Source: Pseudolysinimonas yzui (GTDB lineage: Bacteria; Actinomycetota; Actinomycetes; Actinomycetales; Microbacteriaceae). From it: a stretch of DNA of 64,000 nt. The stretch spans positions 248,001 to 312,000 of the forward strand of contig NZ_BNAI01000002.1 in assembly GCF_014653215.1 (NCBI RefSeq), written 5' to 3'. A program made the translations under genes and the position numbers. Below the pieces are notes generated by a model. That model was not told the origin of the DNA. It made no database searches and was given only the letters and a program-made list of their open reading frames with translations. Positions 55,596-63,208 of the stretch are shown here, piece after piece (positions within the stretch are counted from its first letter, which is position 1; the number at the start of each line of letters is the position of its first letter).

Positions 55596-55684
55596 TGGCA
55601 GCCCAACTCCTCATGGTCGCCGCCGTCGTCGGCGCGATCCTCATCGCCGTGGTCTTCACCCTGCAGGTCTTCTTCCTCGCCTGA
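55595..55684 (+). CDS. 29-residue single-helix membrane peptide
   Basis: ATG 55595 overlaps the stop of the MMPL gene (TGATG). The peptide is almost entirely hydrophobic (MAAQLLMVAAVVGAI at the start, VVFTLQVFFLA at the end), enough for one membrane helix, and ends in TGA 55682-55684. Translation coupling and composition suggest a small accessory subunit of the transporter, similar in idea to AcrZ or KdpF. It has no match I can name. Confidence 0.6.
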   Translation: MAAQLLMVAAVVGAILIAVVFTLQVFFLA

Positions 55685-55693
55685 TTCCGGGCG

Positions 55694-56635
55694 CTACCGG
55701 ACCACCGAGAGGGCGACGCCGGTGAGTTCTTGGGAGACGCCCCAGACGCGGGCGGCCTCGGCGGCGTCGGTGAGCGGAGCGTAGAGCGACTGCTCCCCGG
55801 GACGACCGGCGACGCGGCCCGGGCCGTTCGGACCGAACTGCAGGCCGCCGGCATCCGGAGTCGTCGCCGCGAGCAGCGCGGGAAGCCCCGCCGACGCGAC
55901 GGTGCCCGCGAGCCCCATCCGCGACATGGCGACGATGAGCCGCCGGGAGCCGACCGCCTGGGCGCGACCGACTTCGGGTCGTGCGGCGAGCAGGTTCGTC
56001 GGGGCGACGCCGGGGTGGGAGATGTTGCTCGTGATGCCCCAGCCCTCGGCGATGCTGCGCCGCTGCAGCTCGAGCCCGAAGAGCCCGAACGCGATCTTCG
56101 ACTGCCGGTACGCGGCCATCCCGTCGTATGAGCGCTCCCAGTTGAGGTCGTCCCAGTTGATGGTGCCGCGCGCGGCGGCGACGCTGATCTGCGACGTGAC
56201 GCGGGCCTGGCCGGCGCGCAGCAACGGCAGCAGGTGGGCGACGAGGGCGACATGGCCGAGGTGGTTGGTGCCCCACTGCAGCTCGAAGCCGTCGGCGGTC
56301 GTCTGGCGCTCGGGCGGTGTCATGACGCCCGCGTTGTTGATGAGCAGATGGATGGGGTCACCCTCATCCCGCAGCGTCGCCCCGAGCGCCGCGATTGAGG
56401 CGAGCGACGAGAGGTCGAGGTCGCGCAAAGTGATCGTCGCGCCCGTCACCGATTCGCGGATCGCCGCGACCGCCGCCTCTCCCTTGCGCGGGTTGCGCAC
56501 CGGCAGCACGAGTTCGGCGCCGGCCGCGGCGAGCCTCGTGGCGATGACGAGACCCATCCCGTCGCTCGCGCCCGTGACGAGGGCGCGCTTTCCGGTCAGG
56601 TCAGGAAGCTGGATGTCGTGTCGATTGCGTGTCAT
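55694..56635 (-). CDS. Short-chain dehydrogenase/reductase
   Basis: A 313-residue SDR of the protochlorophyllide-reductase/WW-oxidoreductase-like group. Cofactor loop [22 protein letters not shown], and the catalytic YRQSK (YxxxK) are present. NADP(H) preference is likely from the NPRKGEAA segment. Substrate unknown. ATG 56635 faces the divergent XRE regulator 85 bp away; this SDR/XRE pairing is common in actinobacteria and the regulator probably controls the enzyme. Confidence 0.9.
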   Translation of the reverse strand: MTRNRHDIQLPDLTGKRALVTGASDGMGLVIATRLAAAGAELVLPVRNPRKGEAAVAAIRESVTGATITLRDLDLSSLASIAALGATLRDEGDPIHLLINNAGVMTPPERQTTADGFELQWGTNHLGHVALVAHLLPLLRAGQARVTSQISVAAARGTINWDDLNWERSYDGMAAYRQSKIAFGLFGLELQRRSIAEGWGITSNISHPGVAPTNLLAARPEVGRAQAVGSRRLIVAMSRMGLAGTVASAGLPALLAATTPDAGGLQFGPNGPGRVAGRPGEQSLYAPLTDAAEAARVWGVSQELTGVALSVVR

Positions 56636-56720
56636 GGTTCGACCCTGCGACGCCCGGCCGATCGCATCCAGGACTCGCCGATCCGTGGTTGCGCCGACCG
56701 AGGCGGGGTAGAAACGAGTC

Positions 56721-57563
56721 ATGGCGATCGATCGGGCCGGCCTCGCGGGCTTCCTCAGACTCCGCCGGGAGGCGCTGCAGCCCGAGGATGTCGGCCTCCC
56801 GCGCGGGCAGCGTCGCCGCACCGAGGGGCTGCGTCGTGAAGAGGTCGCCGCGCTCAGCCACATGTCGACCGACTACTACGCACGCATCGAACGCGAGGTC
56901 GGACCGCAGCCGTCGGAGCAGATGATCGCCTCGATCGCGCAGGGCCTGCACCTCACCCTCGACGAGCGCGACCACCTGTTCCGGCTCGCCGGACACGCTC
57001 CGCCGGAGCGCGGGGCATCGAGCGAACACATCAGCCCCGGGATGCTGCGCATCTTCGATCGCCTGCACGACACCCCCGCCGAGATCGTCACCGAGCTCGG
57101 CGAGACCTTGCGCCAGACCCCGCTCGGGGTCGCCCTCACCGGCGACCTGACCCGGTACACCGGGCCGGCGCGCAGCCTCGGCTACCGCTGGTTCACCGAT
57201 CCATCGATGCGGGAGCTCTATCCGGAGGAGGATCACCCGTTCCTCTCGCGGTTGTGGGCGTCGGGCCTGCGCGAACTCGTCGGGGTGCGCGGCCCCGGCT
57301 CGCGGGCAGCGCAGTACGTCGAGCTGCTCATGGATGAGAGCGCCGAGTTCCGCGACGTCTGGTCGCTGCACGAGGTGGGCGTGCGGCCGGGGCCGACGAA
57401 GCGCTATCGGCATCCGGAGGTGGGGTTGCTCGAGCTCACCTGCCAGACCCTGCTCGACCCCGACCAGTCGCACCTCCTGCTCGTCTACACCGCCGCGCCG
57501 GGCAGCGAGTCGTACGAGAAGCTGCAACTGCTGTCGGTCATCGGCACCGTGCCCGCCGGTTGA
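56721..57563 (+). CDS. XRE family regulator with MmyB-like ligand domain
   Basis: A 280-residue regulator. Residues 1-80 are a helix-turn-helix ([46 protein letters not shown]). The remaining 190 residues match the MmyB-like domain, which binds small ligands (fatty acids in the one known case): [53 protein letters not shown] lies 6 bp before the ATG, suggesting a leaderless message. It is divergent from the SDR gene. Confidence 0.9.
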   Translation: MAIDRAGLAGFLRLRREALQPEDVGLPRGQRRRTEGLRREEVAALSHMSTDYYARIEREVGPQPSEQMIASIAQGLHLTLDERDHLFRLAGHAPPERGASSEHISPGMLRIFDRLHDTPAEIVTELGETLRQTPLGVALTGDLTRYTGPARSLGYRWFTDPSMRELYPEEDHPFLSRLWASGLRELVGVRGPGSRAAQYVELLMDESAEFRDVWSLHEVGVRPGPTKRYRHPEVGLLELTCQTLLDPDQSHLLLVYTAAPGSESYEKLQLLSVIGTVPAG

Positions 57564-57573
57564 GGCGCGCTCC

Positions 57574-58251
57574 TCAACCCGCGGTGGGGGTCAGTTCGAG
57601 GTCGCGCGAGATGGCGGCGGCGGCCTCCTGCATCGCGGGCAGGAGGCGCAGGGCTTGGACGCTGGCATCCTCATCGGTTGCGGGCATCGAGACGTTGATC
57701 GCCGCCACAGTCGCGGTGCCGCGGGTGACGGGTACCGCGAGCGCCCGCAGCCCGGTTTCGAGTTCGCCGTCGACGAGGCTCCACCCTTGGGCAGCCACGC
57801 GGTCGAGTTCGGCCCGCAGCGCTCCCGGATCGACCACGGTGCGGGTCGTAAACGCCTCCCCGCGGAAACCTTCGAAGAAGGTTTCAAGCTCGGCGACGCT
57901 TAGCGCTGCGAGCAGAACCCGGCCCATCGAGGTGACGTAGGCGGGAAAGCGCGTGCCGATCGTGATGCCCACCGACATGATGCGCCGGGTGGGTACGCGG
58001 GCGATGTAGACGATGTCCCACCCGTCGAGAATGGATGCCGACGACGACTCCCCGACCGCGTGCGACAGCGCCTCAAGGTGGGGCTGCGCCACCTCGGGCA
58101 GCGACTGCGCCGACAGGTACGAGAACCCGAGCTCGAGCACCCGCGGGGTGAGCTCGAACATCCCGTCGCGCGCCCGCACGTAGCCTTCGGATTCCAGCGT
58201 CAGCAGAAAACGACGAGCGGATGCCCGGGTCAGCTCGGTCGCGCGCGCCAC
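57574..58251 (-). pseudogene. IclR family regulator, 5'-truncated
   Basis: The C-terminal effector domain is complete (SYLSAQSLPEVAQPHLEAL to SVQALRLLPAMQEAAAAIS). In the N-terminal domain only the recognition part remains: TLSDVARATELTRASARRFLLTLESEGYV, with the first three residues upstream of the usable GTG 58251. The first helix and lead-in (about 25-30 residues) that IclR proteins have before this point are absent, and the in-frame sequence upstream (CGRIPECATALL) does not resemble the family and meets a stop at 58351. The break lies next to a gene cluster of unusual content. It may still be expressed from GTG 58251 without normal DNA binding. Confidence 0.65.
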
Positions 58252-58350
58252 GTCCGAGAGGGTCAGCAGTGCGGTCGCGCACTCGGGGATGCGACCGCAC
58301 CCGCCGTGCCCGGACTCGGCCCAGCGGCAGGGTCCGCCGGGCCGAGTCGA

Positions 58351-59013
58351 TCAATTGAACTTGATGCCGCAGACGGGGCACTTCAAGAAGCGATCCTTGT
58401 AGGAGATCTCGGTGCCGCAGCCGCGGCAGACGTAGGGCGCCCAGGAGCGCCCGAACTCGAGATGGTCGAACATTCTCATCACCTCCTTCCCGTGAGAGGG
58501 GGCAAGCTTCCCGGCGTGATCCGAGTCGAGTGAGAACGCCGCTCGTTCGCCGAGGCCCAAGTAGAGCGCGACCCGCGGCCAGATCGACCAAGCGATGAAC
58601 CCGACCGCGGCGACGATGGATGCCGTCGCCACCTGGTCGAGCAGCGGCACGGCGAGCCCCAAGGCGGACACTGCCGCGACCTGCATCACCTTCTGCGCGA
58701 CGGTCGTACGGGATCGAATCGCGAGATGTGCGACGAGCACCGTCATGAGGGCCGCGGCGAGTCCGACGCCGACGACGAGAAGCACGTCACTCGGGACCAG
58801 GGCGCGGGTGAGCATCCCGTAGCGATCGGAGACGGTGCGCGGGGAGATGAAGCACGTCGTGACGACCGCCTGGCCGGCCACCATCGCGACGAGCGGCAAC
58901 GGGCCGGTCACCACCAGATGCGCCCAAGTGCGGGGTATAGGCCGGCGGCCGCCAGCGCGGACGAGCCGCGCGAAGGTGTCCGCCGTCCAGACGGCGACGC
59001 TACGGCGGATCAT
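58351..59013 (-). CDS. Membrane protein with C-terminal zinc ribbon
   Basis: A 220-residue protein of unknown family. Four hydrophobic segments can be seen (VVTGPLPLVAMVAGQAVVT, VLLVVGVGLAAALMTVLV, VAAVSALGLAVPLLDQV, ASIVAAVGFIAWSIW). The last 27 residues hold two CxxC pairs (VCRGCGTEIS and KCPVCGIKF), a zinc ribbon or rubredoxin-like knuckle expected in the cytoplasm. Its ATG overlaps the stop of the matrixin-like gene (ATGA). It is the last gene of the cluster on the minus strand. Confidence 0.7.
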   Translation of the reverse strand: MIRRSVAVWTADTFARLVRAGGRRPIPRTWAHLVVTGPLPLVAMVAGQAVVTTCFISPRTVSDRYGMLTRALVPSDVLLVVGVGLAAALMTVLVAHLAIRSRTTVAQKVMQVAAVSALGLAVPLLDQVATASIVAAVGFIAWSIWPRVALYLGLGERAAFSLDSDHAGKLAPSHGKEVMRMFDHLEFGRSWAPYVCRGCGTEISYKDRFLKCPVCGIKFN

Positions 59014-59711
59014 CCTGCCACACCGTGGCAGCCGATCGCCGCGAGCGCCCAGCGGTCGCCGTCACCGAGTTCGGCATCCTCGTCGGGCCGGATCGCCGGA
59101 GCCATGATCTCGTCGGTCCCCTCGGCCGCATGATCGAGGCCGAGAGCGTGCCCGATTTCGTGCATGAGGACACTCACGCCGATGACCGTCGCCGGGTCGG
59201 CGCTCGGCGTATCGGATCGGATGAGCACGTCGCCGTGCATGATCCGACCGAGAACAGAACTCGGGCCCCCAACACCGAGCACCGACGGCTCATCGAGCAC
59301 CATCGTCCCGACACTCGAGCCGAGCGGCCCGTAGTTCACCGTGATGTCGGCGGGCTGGTCGGACGCGCTGATCACGAGCGGAAGGCCCGACGCCTCGCGC
59401 AGCCGGGACACGGCGGTCTCGAGGGCGGGGTCGGTACCCGGCGGGACCACGCCCGAGGTCGCCACCGAGATCTCGGACACGCAGTCCCAGCGCACTTGCG
59501 TGCCCGTCCGGTCGACTAGGAAGCTGAAGTCAACGCCCTCGACGAGTCCTATGGGTGGCACCGGGTCGGCCGCGGCACCCACCGCCCCATCGATCTCGGT
59601 GAGCAGACCGTCAACCCAGGGATCCCAGGGGAGGGCCCAGTCGAGCGGGTTGAGGAGCGCCACCGTCACGGCTACGCCGAGCACGAAGCCGCCGAGGCTT
59701 GAGCCGCTCAT
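59010..59711 (-). CDS. Matrixin-like zinc metalloprotease, membrane-anchored
   Basis: A 233-residue protein. An N-terminal hydrophobic segment (GGFVLGVAVTVALLN, residues 8-22) is a signal anchor. The catalytic motif HEIGHALGLDH at 184-194 fits HExxHxxGxxH of metzincins, and the Met-turn is M203 in DEIMAPAI. No pro-peptide cysteine switch is obvious; Cys77 is the main candidate. It would act outside the membrane on proteins. Start at ATG 59711 overlaps the stop of the DegT-like gene (ATGA). Confidence 0.8.
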   Translation of the reverse strand: MSGSSLGGFVLGVAVTVALLNPLDWALPWDPWVDGLLTEIDGAVGAAADPVPPIGLVEGVDFSFLVDRTGTQVRWDCVSEISVATSGVVPPGTDPALETAVSRLREASGLPLVISASDQPADITVNYGPLGSSVGTMVLDEPSVLGVGGPSSVLGRIMHGDVLIRSDTPSADPATVIGVSVLMHEIGHALGLDHAAEGTDEIMAPAIRPDEDAELGDGDRWALAAIGCHGVAG

Positions 59712-60721
59712 CCGCGGACGTCCTGGATGACAGGAGCATCGACCGCGACGACGGGATACCGTCGCAGAGTCGACGACCCTGAGGCGAGTGCCCCGATGTC
59801 GATCACGTCGACGTGCCCGACGTGCGCCGCAATGGTCGTCGACGTGTAGCGGTCGGGCGCCAGGACGAGGGTGTTGGCGGCGACTCCGCGTCGCTCGTCT
59901 GCACCGAGCACGCGGACACCTCTCGCGGCGAGCGCCCTCGCCGTGCGGCGGTGCGCCTCGATGACCGCGCCCGGATCGTCGTCGCTGAGAGCCGCATCCA
60001 GCAGGACGGCCGCCAGCGGATGAGGGCGCACGGCGAACGCGTCGAGGCGGGGAAGGCGCACGCCGCCGAGTCGCTGGCGTACAGGATGCGCGGCCACCCG
60101 GAGGACGGCCGTGCGAAGGTCCGCGTCGCACAGGACCAACGCGCCGAGTTCGCCGACGTCAAGTCGCTTGCCCGGCCCCATGCTGAGGACCGCGGCGTCG
60201 CCGAGCGAACCCACCGGTCGATCGTCGAGCGTTGAGCCGAGCGCCTGTGCGCAGTCCTCGACGATCACGACCCCGGGGAGGGCAACCCGAAGTGCGGGCA
60301 CGTCAGCGGCGATCCCGAAGAGATGGGTCGCGATGACGGCACGTGTCGCGGCGCTGAGACGAACGAGCGCTGCCGCCGGATCGATCGTGAGGGTTGTTGG
60401 GTCGACCGGCACCGCCACCGGCGTCGCGCCGAGCATGCGGACGACGGCGAGCGACGAGGTCCAGTCGTGGTCGGGGATGAGGACCTCGTCGCCCGGCCCG
60501 ACCCCGACGGCCGAGAGCACCGCGTGGAGCGCGCCCGTGGCGCTGGGCATCAGCACGACGGGGCGATCGGAGTGGAGCGCGGAGAGCCGCGCTTCGACAC
60601 GTCCGATGGCTCCGCCGCCGGTAATCTGGCTCGTCGGCGTGTCGACGTCCGTGCGCAGCCACGCCTCGAGCGACGCGATCGTGCGCTCGATCCACTCCCG
60701 GTCGGGATGCTCAATAGCCAC
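59708..60721 (-). CDS. DegT/DnrJ/EryC1-type PLP-dependent aminotransferase
   Basis: A 337-residue fold-type I PLP enzyme. PSATGALHAVLSAVGVGPGDEV binds the cofactor phosphate, Asp156 lies in VIVEDCAQALGS, and Lys185 in SMGPGKRLDVGELGAL is the expected Schiff-base lysine. Relatives are sugar aminotransferases and AHBA synthases; this one is somewhat short. GTG 60721 lies 10 bp inside the 3' end of the AAA+ gene. No sugar-nucleotide gene is nearby, so its place in this cluster is unclear. Confidence 0.8.
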   Translation of the reverse strand: MAIEHPDREWIERTIASLEAWLRTDVDTPTSQITGGGAIGRVEARLSALHSDRPVVLMPSATGALHAVLSAVGVGPGDEVLIPDHDWTSSLAVVRMLGATPVAVPVDPTTLTIDPAAALVRLSAATRAVIATHLFGIAADVPALRVALPGVVIVEDCAQALGSTLDDRPVGSLGDAAVLSMGPGKRLDVGELGALVLCDADLRTAVLRVAAHPVRQRLGGVRLPRLDAFAVRPHPLAAVLLDAALSDDDPGAVIEAHRRTARALAARGVRVLGADERRGVAANTLVLAPDRYTSTTIAAHVGHVDVIDIGALASGSSTLRRYPVVAVDAPVIQDVRG

Positions 60722-62435
60722 GGAGCGACTCCAGGGCCCGGATGCGGGTCTCGATCCCGGCGACATCGAGCGACCCGGACGCGTCGACATAAGGCTGCAC
60801 GTAACCGGGAGGGGCGATGTCGCCTCCGCCGATGTACCGCTCGGCCATCCAGGGCAGGTGCCCGGACCAGGACGTCGCACGGAGGGCTAGGAGCGACTGG
60901 CGCTCCTCCTCGGGACCGATCGCGTGCAGCGACTCGGCCATCGCGGAGGCGACATCGATCCCGGTGATCCGCTCCCGGCCGGCTTCCTGGGCGTGCACCT
61001 GGGCCCGGTCGAGGATGCGCACGGCCTCGCGGCCCGAGAAGGCCGCGCTCGAGCCGATCAGCGCCTCAGTCGCCCCCTCCAGGTCGAAGTCGATGCCGAC
61101 GCGCCGCGCCTGGATCGCCATGATCTGCGCCGCCTCGGTCGGCGACGGATGGAGCACCGGCACGATCGTGAACCTGTCGGTCGCGGCTTCGTCGAGGAGG
61201 TCGGGGCGGTTGGTGAGCCCGATGACCGAGATGCCCAGCCGCGAACCCGTGTCGCCGAGCCAGGTGTAGAGCTCCGCCCGCAGGTTGGCGGTCACCTCGC
61301 TGCCCTCGGCTCCCGCGGACTCGCCGCGGCGGCCGAGCCCCGACTGATCTACCTCGTCGAGCATCAGCAGCCCGGGGGCGTTGGCCTCAACCGTGTCGAA
61401 GGCGCGACGCAGGTTGTCCTCGCTCTCGCCGACATACCGGCCCCGGATGCGCCCGAGTTGCATCGCGGGCACGCCCAGCGCCGCGGCGATCGCGGTCGAG
61501 ACCCGGTTCTTGCCGTTGCCCGGAGGGCCGGCGAGGATCAGTCGCAGCGTGTCGTTGCCGCGCCGTGCCTCCTCGCGGAGGATCCGCCGCACCTGAGGCA
61601 GCCCGGCCACGTCGGCGTCGAGGCTCAACAGATCGTCGTGCACGAGGAGCGTGTCGCCCGCCATCTGGCGGATGGCGGCCCGCTTGAGCTCGAGGATGTG
61701 GCCGACCTCGAGGGGCCGCTCGGGCGAGGTGTGATACCTCAGCGAGCTGAGGGCGTGCAGCGAGATGCCGCCGGTCAATCGCGCCGCGCGGTCGAGGGGC
61801 AGGTCGGGCGCGAACGCGAGAGGGTGCCGGTTGCTCCCGGCCATCAGCGCGAGAGCCTCCCGGCGCTCGGGGAGCTGCGGGAGTCCCACGTCGACGACGC
61901 GCACGCCGGGAAGCCGGGCGACCCGCTGATCGATCCGGGCGGTACGGCCGATGAGGACGAGCACATGACCGCCCTCGGCCCACGCGGGGTTCTTCGTGAA
62001 GTCCGCCACCTGCTCGATGACGCGCGCGGTGTCGCCGACCGCCGGACCCGCCTCGTCGCCGGGGAGGAGGTGCTCGGCGAAGTCGAGCACGAGGAGGTGC
62101 GGCGTGCTCTCGCGCAGGCAGGCCTCGCGCAACATGTCGATCGCGACCGTCGCCGGGGTGTGGTCGGCGATCCCCTCGGGGAGGTTGGCGGCCGGACCGC
62201 CCGGCGCCACGACCACCTCCGCGCCGCCGGCGAGCGTGTAGAGGAGGGTCGGCATCCCCCACAGCGCCGCGTGGACGCTCAGCACGCGAGTGATCTCGCG
62301 CAGGGCGTCGCCGTCGACGTAGAAGTCGCCGTCGGCGTCGTCGATCAGGATGACGCTCCGATCGACGCGCGCCTCCTCGAGGGCGCGGACGACCTGTCCG
62401 GCACGCCGTGCGCCGAGTACGAGGGTGTCGCTCAC
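60711..62435 (-). CDS. Two-domain AAA+ ATPase (Ycf46-like layout)
   Basis: A 574-residue protein. Residues 1-230 look like a degenerate AAA domain without a P-loop (SVILIDDADGDFY, HLLVLDFAEHLLP, GGHVLVLIGRTARID). Residues 265-540 are a classical AAA domain: Walker A GPPGNGKN at 303-310, Walker B LLMLDEVD, sensor 1 VIGLTNRPDLLDEAATDRF with the arginine finger. The residue after the P-loop lysine is Asn, not Ser/Thr, which is rare. GTG 62435 overlaps the upstream stop (GTGA). It may remodel or extract proteins for the protease or membrane partners. Confidence 0.8.
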   Translation of the reverse strand: MSDTLVLGARRAGQVVRALEEARVDRSVILIDDADGDFYVDGDALREITRVLSVHAALWGMPTLLYTLAGGAEVVVAPGGPAANLPEGIADHTPATVAIDMLREACLRESTPHLLVLDFAEHLLPGDEAGPAVGDTARVIEQVADFTKNPAWAEGGHVLVLIGRTARIDQRVARLPGVRVVDVGLPQLPERREALALMAGSNRHPLAFAPDLPLDRAARLTGGISLHALSSLRYHTSPERPLEVGHILELKRAAIRQMAGDTLLVHDDLLSLDADVAGLPQVRRILREEARRGNDTLRLILAGPPGNGKNRVSTAIAAALGVPAMQLGRIRGRYVGESEDNLRRAFDTVEANAPGLLMLDEVDQSGLGRRGESAGAEGSEVTANLRAELYTWLGDTGSRLGISVIGLTNRPDLLDEAATDRFTIVPVLHPSPTEAAQIMAIQARRVGIDFDLEGATEALIGSSAAFSGREAVRILDRAQVHAQEAGRERITGIDVASAMAESLHAIGPEEERQSLLALRATSWSGHLPWMAERYIGGGDIAPPGYVQPYVDASGSLDVAGIETRIRALESLRGY

Positions 62436-63181
62436 CGGGCACCTCGCTGAGCGAGACGCGTCGCGCGGGTCGCGGCGGGCAGGAGGCGAGTGCGGAGCTC
62501 GGGGACCTTCGCGTCGCCGTGGCGCACGGCGCCCTCGGCGAGGGAAGCGCCGCCGCTGCGCACCGCGTTGTCGACGGGGCTGCCCCCGCGCGGGTCGTCG
62601 TGGCGCACGCGGACGCTCTCGTCGAACAGCACGCCGCGGGTATCCATCGCGGCGACGAAGTCGCTCTGCCGCGCGTCGCACGCGTCGCCGACGAGACCGA
62701 GGTGGTCGGTCGCGACAGTGCCCTGGTCGCCGACGACGACGAGCAGCGTCTCGTGACCGCGCCGGGCCTCGATCGCACTCGTCCGGATCCCGTCGACACG
62801 GGTCACCGCGTAGCCGAGGCCGACGAGGGCCGGCACCGACGTGTCGGCGACGGCGAGTCGCTCGAGCGTCCCGAGCTCCAGCGCGACGGTGGACAGCGCG
62901 ACGCCCAGCGGGATCGCCCCCGTCCGCGCGGACTCGAGAGCCGCCGTGGATGTCGCCGGCAACTGCTGTCGCCAGGCCGGCATCGCCTGCTCGACCCGTT
63001 CCCAGCCGATGGCGTCGCTGTTCAGGCCGGACGTGGGGACCTGCAACGCCTCGGTCGCGAGCTTCGCGACGTCGAGCGAGCACATCCCGTTCAAGAGGGC
63101 CGAGTACTCGCTCGTGGAGAGGTCGTACGCGCCCGCGACGTCCGTCTGGAACGCCGTCTCGGAATTGGTGTAAGTGGACAT
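62432..63181 (-). CDS. Unknown protein upstream of the AAA+ ATPase
   Basis: A 249-residue soluble protein without signal peptide or membrane segment. The first 100 residues are predicted helical (YDLSTSEYSALLNGMCSLDVAKLATEALQ); the middle is strand-rich (ALVGLGYAVTRVDGIRTSAIEARRGHETLLVVVGDQG), ending in an Arg-rich tail. I do not recognise it. It is followed with a GTGA overlap by the ATPase gene, so a direct partnership, as substrate or adaptor, is plausible. Confidence 0.65.
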   Translation of the reverse strand: MSTYTNSETAFQTDVAGAYDLSTSEYSALLNGMCSLDVAKLATEALQVPTSGLNSDAIGWERVEQAMPAWRQQLPATSTAALESARTGAIPLGVALSTVALELGTLERLAVADTSVPALVGLGYAVTRVDGIRTSAIEARRGHETLLVVVGDQGTVATDHLGLVGDACDARQSDFVAAMDTRGVLFDESVRVRHDDPRGGSPVDNAVRSGGASLAEGAVRHGDAKVPELRTRLLPAATRATRLAQRGAR

Positions 63182-63208
63182 GGTGGTGCCTTTCGAGGTG
63201 GGGGTGTT

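Noticed and set aside
57574-58350. Frameshift as the cause of the short IclR gene
   Set aside because: The other minus-strand frames upstream of the break do not show the missing IclR N-terminus, so deletion or insertion fits better than a frameshift.
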